Source: Streptomyces aureus
GTDB taxonomy: Bacteria > Actinomycetota > Actinomycetes > Streptomycetales > Streptomycetaceae
Length of the DNA: 64,000 bases
Assembly: GCF_000725495.1 (NCBI RefSeq)
Contig: NZ_KL647041.1
Span: 64,721-128,720 of the forward strand
Direction of reading: 5' to 3'
The position numbers and the translations under genes were made by a program. The stretch's first letter is position 1, and every line of letters begins with the position of its first letter. Below are positions 32,948-39,670 of this stretch, one piece after another. Under the pieces are notes generated by a model, which saw only the letters and a list, made by a program, of their open reading frames with translations, made no database searches and was not told the DNA's origin.

Positions 32948-33418
32948 TCAGTAGTCGCGCCGGCCCTGACCGCGCTGGGCGACCAGCTCGTTGCGGATCT
33001 CCTTCAGCACCTCCAGCTCGGTCACCTCGATGACCTCCTTCGTGCCCTCCCGCGCCTTCTGGCGGGCGGCCTGCCGGGCCAGGAACTTGGCCATCGGCAG
33101 CACCATCAGGAAGTAGACGACGGTGGCGGTGATCAGGAACTGGAGCGTGGCACCCAGCACCGAGCCCCACATGAGGCGGATGCCTTCGGCGTTTGCCCCG
33201 CTGCCCGTGCAGGGAGCCTCCAGGCAGGAGCTGTAGCTGTCGAGGTTCTTCGTGCCGACAGCGCCGACGAGCGGGTTGATGATGCCCTTCACCACGGAGT
33301 TGACGATATTGGTGAAGGCCGCACCGATGACGACCGCGACGGCCAGGTCGATGACGTTGCCCCGCATGATGAAGGCCTTGAAGCCCTCCCAAATGCTGGG
33401 CTGGTTGTTGTCGCTCAC
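32948..33418 (-). CDS. mscL: Large-conductance mechanosensitive channel MscL
   Basis: A 156-residue emergency release channel that opens under hypo-osmotic membrane tension and acts as a homopentamer. The N-terminal helix and first membrane helix [34 protein letters not shown] are canonical. The periplasmic loop is slightly longer than in E. coli and has two cysteines (CLEAPC). The second helix is [18 protein letters not shown]. The C-terminal cytoplasmic helix ([17 protein letters not shown]) is present. GTG 33418 is the start (SDNNQPSIW). It follows the SAF-domain gene's downstream end on the same strand. Confidence 0.95.
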   Translation of the reverse strand: MSDNNQPSIWEGFKAFIMRGNVIDLAVAVVIGAAFTNIVNSVVKGIINPLVGAVGTKNLDSYSSCLEAPCTGSGANAEGIRLMWGSVLGATLQFLITATVVYFLMVLPMAKFLARQAARQKAREGTKEVIEVTELEVLKEIRNELVAQRGQGRRDY

Positions 33419-33532
33419 TAGGAGGCCCCTCCGCGCAGGTTGTGGAACAAACAGCTCCGCAACCTACGGCAGCGTGCGCCGAGCAGATCCAACTGGGTAG
33501 CTCGAAGGAGGGACTTGCCACGGTTTCGGCCC

Positions 33533-34093
33533 TCATCGCAGCGTCACCGCCAGCCGTGACGTGGTGCCGGCGCCGGCCAGCCGCACGGCCGTGGCGCGCG
33601 GGACGGACAGGACGACCAGCGCCCCGCTGCCGGTCACGCCGACGTCCGGAACCCCGGTGACCCGCGCGCCGGACGCGACCAGCCGCGCCGGGCCGCCGCC
33701 GTCCGCCGCGACCACGTCGACCCGGTCCCCGGGACGCAGCAGGCCCACCGTGGCACCGTCCGCGATCCGGACCGGCGCCCGCACCGTCCCGGCCCCGGTC
33801 CTGGCCGTGGCCGGTCCGCGAGGCGGCGGGGAAGCCGGGGTGGAGGCGGACGCTGGGGCCGTGGCGGGGCCGGCCGCCGGATGTCCGCGCGCCGATCCGG
33901 CGTCACCCGGTCCGGCCGCGACCAGCGCGGCCGCCGTCATCGCCAGTCCGGCGGCGACCGCCCGCCGCCTGTGCCGAGTGAACGGCAGCCGCCCGCGCCC
34001 GCCCCGCACCCGGACGGGCGCGAACTGCGGCACCTCGCACGTGGGAGGAGTGTCCGCGCCCGGCGGGCGGAAGTGCTGAGAGAGCTGTGCCAT
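33533..34093 (-). CDS. SAF-domain protein, CpaB/RcpC-like, membrane anchored
   Basis: A 186-residue protein. A Pro-rich cytosolic lead and basic RHRRR stretch precede one membrane helix (about residues 47-64, AVAAGLAMTAAALVAAG), then a Pro/Ala-rich linker and a C-terminal SAF/RcpC-type domain (about 100-186; VRIADGATVGLLRPGDRVDVVAA, GALVVLSVPRATAVRLAGA). CpaB proteins help assemble Flp pili; no other pilus gene is in the window, so its job here is open. ATG 34093 (MAQLSQHFRP) was chosen over longer frames into the repeat region. Confidence 0.7.
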   Translation of the reverse strand: MAQLSQHFRPPGADTPPTCEVPQFAPVRVRGGRGRLPFTRHRRRAVAAGLAMTAAALVAAGPGDAGSARGHPAAGPATAPASASTPASPPPRGPATARTGAGTVRAPVRIADGATVGLLRPGDRVDVVAADGGGPARLVASGARVTGVPDVGVTGSGALVVLSVPRATAVRLAGAGTTSRLAVTLR

Positions 34094-34400
34094 GGTGACC
34101 ACCACCTGCGACGAGGGACCGGCTTGCGCTCCCACGATGAGGTCTCGCGGCGAAGCCCGCAGGGGCCCGTGGATCACCCGTGGATTGTGGACAACTCCCT
34201 CACCCGAACGGGGAGTCCGGGACGACCCCTTCGCCGAGGGGCGGCCTCTCACCGAGCGCCAGGCCTCTTACCAAGCGACAGGCCCCTCACCGAGCGACAG
34301 GCCCCTCACCGGTGGCCGACCCCGTCACGGACGGCGGACCCCGTCACGTACGGCGGACCCCGTCACGGACGGCGGACCCCGCCACGTAGGGCAGACCCCA
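34094..34400. repeat. 19-bp-period tandem repeats (about 34237-34400)
   Basis: Two related unit families share an exact 19-bp period. GCGACAGGCCCCTCACCGA-like copies start at 34256, 34275 and 34294, and CGTCACGGACGGCGGACCC-like copies at 34323, 34342, 34361 and 34380. They lie directly after the MTA-phosphorylase stop. The rest of the 307-bp gap is the promoter side of the SAF-domain gene. Confidence 0.85.
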
Positions 34401-35279
34401 TCACGGCAGTTCGAAGCCCGGGTCCATCCCGCCCAGCGCGCTCGTGCACAGGCAGTCGCGCGACGCGTTCGACGGCAGGCCCGCGACCGCGTCGAAGAGC
34501 ACCCCGCGCAACCGGTCCACGTTCGCCGCGAACACCTTCAGCACCTCGTCGTGCGAGACGCCCTCGCCGCTCTCCGCGCCCGCGTCCAGGTCGGTGACCA
34601 GCGTCAACGACGTGTAGCAGAGCTCCAGTTCGCGGGCGAGCGCGGCCTCGGGATGTCCGGTCATGCCGACCACCGACCAGCCCTGCGCCTGGTGCCAGAG
34701 CGATTCGGCCCGGGTCGAGAACCGCGGCCCCTCTATGACCACGAGCGTGCCGCCGTCCACCGGCTCCCAGTCCCGTCCGCGCGCCGCCTCCAGCGCTGCC
34801 GCGCGGCCGACGGGGCAGTAGGGGTCGGCCAGCGACACGTGCACCACGTTCGGCACCGTGCCGTCGGCCAGCGGCAGCCCGTCGAAGTAGGACTGCGACC
34901 GCGACTTCGTACGGTCCACGAACTGGTCCGGGACGAGCAGGGTCCCGGGCCCGTACTCGGGGCGCAGTCCGCCCACGGCGCAGGGGCCGAGGATCTGCCG
35001 GGCGCCCACGGAGCGCAGCGCCCACAGGTTGGCCCGGTAGTTGATGCGGTGCGGCGGCAGATGGTGGCCGCGGCCGTGGCGGGGCAGGAAGGCCACCCGC
35101 CGGCCGGCGATCTCGCCGAGGAACAGGGAGTCGCTCGGGGGTCCGTAAGGGGTGTCGACGCGCAGCTCGGTCACATCGTCGAGGAAGGAGTAGAAGCCCG
35201 AGCCGCCGATGACGCCGATCTCGGCCAGGGCCGTCGTCCGCTCCCCGGCCGGGGTCTGAGAGTTCTCCGTGTTCGCCAT
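34401..35279 (-). CDS. mtnP: S-methyl-5'-thioadenosine phosphorylase
   Basis: A 292-residue phosphorylase that splits methylthioadenosine with phosphate into adenine and methylthioribose-1-phosphate, the salvage step after polyamine and related syntheses. Family marks are IGVIGGSGFYSF (phosphate loop), FLPRHGRGHHLPPHRINYRAN, VVIEGPRFSTRAES, GMTGHPEAALARE and VTDLDAGAE. The length matches MTAP/PNP-type trimers. ATG 35279 (MANTENSQ) was chosen over 35288. Relatives may also act on other purine nucleosides. It is followed downstream by tandem repeats. Confidence 0.9.
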   Translation of the reverse strand: MANTENSQTPAGERTTALAEIGVIGGSGFYSFLDDVTELRVDTPYGPPSDSLFLGEIAGRRVAFLPRHGRGHHLPPHRINYRANLWALRSVGARQILGPCAVGGLRPEYGPGTLLVPDQFVDRTKSRSQSYFDGLPLADGTVPNVVHVSLADPYCPVGRAAALEAARGRDWEPVDGGTLVVIEGPRFSTRAESLWHQAQGWSVVGMTGHPEAALARELELCYTSLTLVTDLDAGAESGEGVSHDEVLKVFAANVDRLRGVLFDAVAGLPSNASRDCLCTSALGGMDPGFELP

Positions 35280-35664
35280 GAACGGCACCCTACGGGCTGT
35301 CCCGGACGGAGGGACGCCGAAGGCCTCCGGCCGGAAGAGGGGCGAGGCCGGCGGCCTGGGGAGGCCCGCGACTCCAGGCCACGAGAGGTACGACTACACG
35401 CCACGGAGGCACCGGCTCCCCGCCGCGGAGCTGCCGACTCCCCGCCACGAGAGGCATGCAGATCCCGCCACGGGAGGGCTGGAGATCCTCCCACGGGAGG
35501 TACGGAGGCCCCGCTACGGGAAGGGGTGGCGAGCCCGGGTCGCAGGAACGCCGAAGACCCCGTCGTCGTACGACGACGGGGTCCCGTGCGAACGAACCCT
35601 GTGGCGCCCGGCGGCCGGGTGGCCGCGGGGGCCGGGACGGGAGTCCCGGCCGGCAGGGGAGTCC

Positions 35665-35988
35665 TTAGGCGGCGGAGCTGCCGGCCGAGCTGCTGCCCGA
35701 CGACTTCGAGTCCGAGGACGACGACGTGGACGCCGACGACGAGGACTTCGTGTCCGAGGCCGAGGACGTGGACGTCGACGACTTCGTGGCGGGCGAGCTG
35801 CTCGACGACGAGCCGCGGCTGTCGTTGCGGTAGAAGCCGGAGCCCTTGAAGACAATGCCGACGGCCGAGAACACCTTCTTCAGGCGGCCGTTGCAGTTCG
35901 GGCATTCGGTCAGGGCGTCATCGGTGAACTTCTGCACCGCCTCGAGGCCCTCGCCGCACTCGGTGCACTGGTACTGGTAGGTCGGCAC
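35665..35988 (-). CDS. FmdB-family zinc-ribbon protein with Ser-rich tail
   Basis: A 107-residue protein. GTG 35988 has a strong GGAGGAAG site upstream and starts PTYQYQCTECGEGLEAVQ. CxxC pairs at CTEC and CPNC form the FmdB zinc ribbon (about residues 1-55, ending VGIVFKGSGFYRND). The remaining 45 residues are almost only Ser, Ala, Thr, Lys and Asp and are surely disordered. Members are thought to be regulatory or assembly proteins, without a defined role in Streptomyces. Confidence 0.88.
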   Translation of the reverse strand: MPTYQYQCTECGEGLEAVQKFTDDALTECPNCNGRLKKVFSAVGIVFKGSGFYRNDSRGSSSSSSPATKSSTSTSSASDTKSSSSASTSSSSDSKSSGSSSAGSSAA

Positions 35989-36056
35989 TTGTCTTCCTCC
36001 TGGCACTCTCACTCAGTGAGTGCTAACGACGATCCATACTGACGTATTCCGCGAGA

Positions 36057-37319
36057 TCAGTCCACTGTCACCGGCACGCGGTGACCGACGCCACGCGCCA
36101 CGGCGCGGCTCGGGGCCCCTGCGACCAGACGCGACCGCAGGGTCACGAGGGTCGCCAGGGCCAGTGCCGTACCGGCCATCGGCACCAGGAACCCGGCGCC
36201 GTCCCAGAGCCTGTCCTCCAGCTGGCCGGCGACGGTGACGGCGGCCGCCTGGCCGAGCGCGACGGCTCCGGTGAGCCAGGTGAACGCCTCGGTGCGGGCG
36301 CCCTGCGGAACGAGGCTCTCGACCAGGGTGTAGCCGGTGATCAGGCTCGGGGCGATGCACATGCCGACCACGAGGCCGAGCCCGGCGAGCACGACGACCG
36401 AGTTCGCGGCCCACAGTCCGGAGGCGGCGACCGCGAGGGCCGCGTATCCGACGACGAGCCGTCGCTGCGGGGCCACCTTCCAGGCGACGGCGCCGCAGAC
36501 GATGCCCGAGAGCATGTTGCCCGCCGCGAAGACGCCGTACAGGACACCGTTCAGGCCGGGCTCGCCGATCGACTCGCTGTACGCGGCCAGCGAGACCTGC
36601 ATGCCGCCGAAGACCGATCCGATGCCCAGGAAGGTCATGATCAGAACGCGCACCCCGGGGATCCGCAGCGCGGAACCGTGCTCCACGCGTGCGTGCCCGG
36701 CGGGGGTGACCGCGGGCTGGGTGCTCTTCTGCGCGGCGAACAGCAGACCGCCGACCAGGGTCAGCGACGCCTCGGTCAGCAGGCCCGCGGCGGGCGTGAC
36801 GGCCGTGCACAGCGCGGTGGCGAGCAGCGGGCCGAAGACGAAGGTCAGCTCGTCGGTGACGGACTCGAAGGCGGCCGCGGTCGGCATCAGGGGCGAGTCC
36901 TGGAGCTTCACGCCCCAGCGGGCCCGCACCATGGGGCTGATCTGCGGCACCGAGGCGCCGGTGGGCACGGCGGCGGCGAACAGCACCCACAGGGGGGCGT
37001 CCGCCAGCGCGAGAGCCGTCAGGGAGAAGCCGGCCACGGCGTGCACGAGGACACCGGGCAGCAGGACCGCCCGCTGTCCGTGCCGGTCGGCCAGACGTCC
37101 GGTGAAGGGCGCGAACAGCGCCATGGAGACACCGGTGACGGCCGCGACCGCGCCGGCCGCCCCGTAGGAACCGGTGGTGTGCTGCACGAGCAGCACGATG
37201 GAGATCGTCAGCATCGCGAACGGCTGACGGGCGGCGAAGCCGGGGAGCAGGAACGTCCAGGCGCCGCGGGTGCGCAGCAGTTGTCCGTACCCGGGGCGGG
37301 AGGTGACCGTGGATGCCAC
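36057..37319 (-). CDS. MFS transporter
   Basis: A 420-residue transporter with about 12 membrane segments. Motif A appears as GRLADRHGQRAVLLPG after helix 2, and GYTLVESLVPQGARTEAFTW is a conserved cytosolic segment of this Streptomyces subgroup. GTG 37319 (VASTVTSRPGYG) is preceded by GAAAGG and gives the usual short lead before helix 1. No regulator gene adjoins it. The substrate is unknown. Confidence 0.85.
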   Translation of the reverse strand: MASTVTSRPGYGQLLRTRGAWTFLLPGFAARQPFAMLTISIVLLVQHTTGSYGAAGAVAAVTGVSMALFAPFTGRLADRHGQRAVLLPGVLVHAVAGFSLTALALADAPLWVLFAAAVPTGASVPQISPMVRARWGVKLQDSPLMPTAAAFESVTDELTFVFGPLLATALCTAVTPAAGLLTEASLTLVGGLLFAAQKSTQPAVTPAGHARVEHGSALRIPGVRVLIMTFLGIGSVFGGMQVSLAAYSESIGEPGLNGVLYGVFAAGNMLSGIVCGAVAWKVAPQRRLVVGYAALAVAASGLWAANSVVVLAGLGLVVGMCIAPSLITGYTLVESLVPQGARTEAFTWLTGAVALGQAAAVTVAGQLEDRLWDGAGFLVPMAGTALALATLVTLRSRLVAGAPSRAVARGVGHRVPVTVD

Positions 37320-37884
37320 GGCCCGTGCCTTTCTGCCGCCTGGTAGCGCGCCCGTGCGGGGGCGCCGAGAGCTGTCCTCTTGCGCGGATCTGCGGTAGAT
37401 ACCGGCGTCCACTGCGGAAGGACGTCACGGCCGCCATACGGTCGCGCCAGCTCTGCGTCAGGCAGAGTTGGTTCGATCAAGGTGTGCGTTCATCGTACAG
37501 GGGGCCGGTCCCGTGCCGGGCCTGTGAAAAAGAGCACTGTGCGGTCGAGGGCCTGTGAAACCGTCCGTTCCCGGCACTGTGTTCGACGATCCGTAAGGGC
37601 TCCGACCGCTCATCCTTAAGGAACGCACCCGGCCCGGCGAAAGATTCCGGCCGGAACCCGGCACCCGAGCCGGAGCCATCGATCCCGACCCCGGCAGGTC
37701 AGTCCCAGCTCCGGCAGCTCCGCCCCGGCCCAGCCAGGCGGGTCCGGCCCCGGCCCCGGCGGGTCCGTCCCGGCCCAGGCTCCGGCAGGTCGGTCCCGGC
37801 CCCGGCGGGTCCGTCCCGGCCCAGGCTCCGGCACGTCGGTCCCGGCCCCAGGCAGTCAGCCCCCGCCCCGCCCCCGCGGACCGG
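37320..37884. other. Non-coding gap with AT-richer segment and tandem repeats
   Basis: The right-hand MFS promoter side (37320-37620) includes a lower-GC stretch at about 37490-37620 with GGGCCTGTGAAA present twice. The rest (37640-37870) is degenerate GGTCCCGGCCCCGG-type sequence including the 46-bp repeat listed separately. No gene was supported. Confidence 0.45.
37754..37845. repeat. Two 46-bp tandem repeats
   Basis: Copies 37754-37799 and 37800-37845 begin CCCCGGCGGGTCCGTCCCGG and appear to differ at one base (GGCAGGTC versus GGCACGTC). They lie beyond the 3' end of the antiporter gene. Confidence 0.85.
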
Positions 37885-39414
37885 TCACAGACCCGTCCGG
37901 TGCTGGGTCCGGTGCTCCGTCCCGCCGTCGCCGACTCCCAGCCAGTCCGCGAGCTTGCCGCCCTGGCCCACGGCACGCAGGCGCCGTTCTGTGGCGTCCC
38001 GGACCGGGTCCGTCGCCACGACGAGCAGTTCGTCGCCGAGCCGCAGCACCGTCGTCGGCATCGGTACGAAGGACTTCGACTCACGGACGACGAGGGTGAC
38101 CGCGGCGCCCGGGGGCAGCCGCAGCTCGCCCACCTCGACGCCGTGCATCCGCGAGCCCTTGGGGATCGCGACCGACAGCAGATGGCCGCGCAGCCGCTCC
38201 AGGGGTGCCGACTCGATGCCGAGGTCGGCGGCTCCCGCCGACTCTCCGAGCCGGAGCTTGCGGGCGAGCCAGGGCAGGGTCGGGCCCTGGACGAGGGTGT
38301 AGACGACGACCAGCACGAAGACGATGTTGAAGATCCGCTTGCTCTCCGCGATGCCGCTCACCATCGGGATGGTCGCCAGGATGATGGGCACGGCGCCGCG
38401 CAGGCCCGCCCAGGACAGCAGTGCCTGCTCCTGCCAGGGGATGCGGAAGGGCAGCAGGCTGGCGATCACGCTCAGCGGCCGCGCCACCATGGTCAGCACC
38501 AGGCCGATGAGGAGCGCGGGCACGATGTCGTCGCCCATCTCGTGCGGGGTGACCAGAAGGCCGAGCAGGACGAACATGCCGATCTGGGCGATCCAGCCGA
38601 GCCCCTCGGCGAAGCCGCGGGTGGCGGGCCAGTGGGGCAGCTTGGCGTTGCCGAGCACCATGGAGGCGAGGTAGACCGCGAGGAAGCCGCTGCCGTGGGC
38701 GAGCGCGCCGGCCGCGTAGGCGGCGACGGCGATGGCCATGACGGCGATCGGGTAGAGGCCGGAGGCCGGCAGTGCCACGTGCCGCAGCCCGTAGGCGCCC
38801 AGCCAGCCGACCGCGAGACCGATGGCGGCGCCGATGGTCAGCTCCAGCGCGATCTCGCCGATCAGCCGGTACCAGTGCTCCACGGGACCCGCGGTGGAGA
38901 ACGCGACGACCAGGATGACGACCGGGGCGTCGTTGAAGCCCGACTCGGCCTCCAGGATGCCCGTCACCCGTGAGGGGAGGGGGATCTTGCGCAGGACGGA
39001 GAAGACCGCCGCCGCGTCCGTCGACGAGACGACCGCCCCGATGATGAGGGCCTGGTGCCACTCGAGCCCGATCAGGTAGTGCGCGGCCGCGGCCGTGATG
39101 CCGACGCTCACCGCGACGCCCACCGTCGCCAGCGCGGAGGCAGCCGGCAGGGCCGGTCTGATCTCCCTCCACTTCGTGCCGAGGCCGCCCTCGGCCAGGA
39201 TCACGACCAGGGCCGCGTACCCGATGACCTGGGTGAGCTCGGCGTTGCTGAACTGGACGTCGCCGACTCCGTCCTGGCCGATCGCGACGCCGATCCCCAG
39301 GTAGACGAGCAGCGTGGGCAGCCCGCTGCGCGAGGAGATCCGGACCGCCGCCACCGCGAGGAGCAGGACGAGCGAGCACATGAGCAGGAGCTGGTTGAGG
39401 TGGTGGACAGTCAG
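37885..39414 (-). CDS. Potassium/proton antiporter (CPA1/NhaP2 type with TrkA-C domain)
   Basis: A monovalent cation:proton antiporter of about 509 residues. Twelve or so helices make the Na/H-exchanger domain (GVVSSTDAAAVFSVLRK-like core AVVSSTDAAAVFSVL, ESGFNDAPVVILV, SWAGLRGAVPIILAT). The C-terminal 110 residues are a TrkA-C-type regulatory domain (GVEVGELRLPPGAAVTLVVR). It adjusts cytosolic K+ and pH. The start is unusual: CTG 39414 (LTVHHLNQLLL) sits seven bases after AAGGA and directly before helix 1. The only usual alternative upstream, GTG 39471, has no ribosome site. Confidence 0.88.
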   Translation of the reverse strand: MTVHHLNQLLLMCSLVLLLAVAAVRISSRSGLPTLLVYLGIGVAIGQDGVGDVQFSNAELTQVIGYAALVVILAEGGLGTKWREIRPALPAASALATVGVAVSVGITAAAAHYLIGLEWHQALIIGAVVSSTDAAAVFSVLRKIPLPSRVTGILEAESGFNDAPVVILVVAFSTAGPVEHWYRLIGEIALELTIGAAIGLAVGWLGAYGLRHVALPASGLYPIAVMAIAVAAYAAGALAHGSGFLAVYLASMVLGNAKLPHWPATRGFAEGLGWIAQIGMFVLLGLLVTPHEMGDDIVPALLIGLVLTMVARPLSVIASLLPFRIPWQEQALLSWAGLRGAVPIILATIPMVSGIAESKRIFNIVFVLVVVYTLVQGPTLPWLARKLRLGESAGAADLGIESAPLERLRGHLLSVAIPKGSRMHGVEVGELRLPPGAAVTLVVRESKSFVPMPTTVLRLGDELLVVATDPVRDATERRLRAVGQGGKLADWLGVGDGGTEHRTQHRTGL

Positions 39415-39518
39415 GGGCTGTTCCTTTCTCGCCGATCCGGTCCGTCGTGGACGGTGTCCGGATCCGAGCACCGGAAGCCGGCCACTTCAGTGCAAGTACT
39501 TCGTTACCTTACCTAACT

Positions 39519-39540
39519 CTTGACGTTTTCTTGACGTTCG
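39519..39540 (+). promoter_or_regulatory. 11-bp direct repeat upstream of acylase gene
   Basis: CTTGACGTTTT and CTTGACGTTCG are adjacent direct repeats in the AT-richer divergent gap 39415-39670. The 11-bp spacing recalls response-regulator boxes such as PhoP sites, but the sequence is not the PhoP consensus. Confidence 0.35.
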
Positions 39541-39670
39541 CGGAGGCAAGATCGAACAGTCGTGCTTCCCGGTTTCCTACTCCGCGTCAAGGCGCGGTGG
39601 GCCCTGCGCCTATGGTTGCCCCAGCACTCCAGGACCGCCTGCCGCTCGCGTTAGGACAGCAAGGACAGCG

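Noticed and set aside
34237..34400. 19-bp tandem repeats as a replication-control iteron origin
   Set aside because: No replication initiator gene, AT-rich segment or DnaA boxes nearby.
35514..35855. Second protein in the Ser-rich 3' part of the FmdB gene
   Set aside because: The alternative frames mirror the Ser/Asp codons of the FmdB tail and lack ribosome sites.
37458..38084. 208-codon minus-strand frame beyond the antiporter
   Set aside because: It consists of degenerate GC repeats and antiporter antisense, with no conserved feature.
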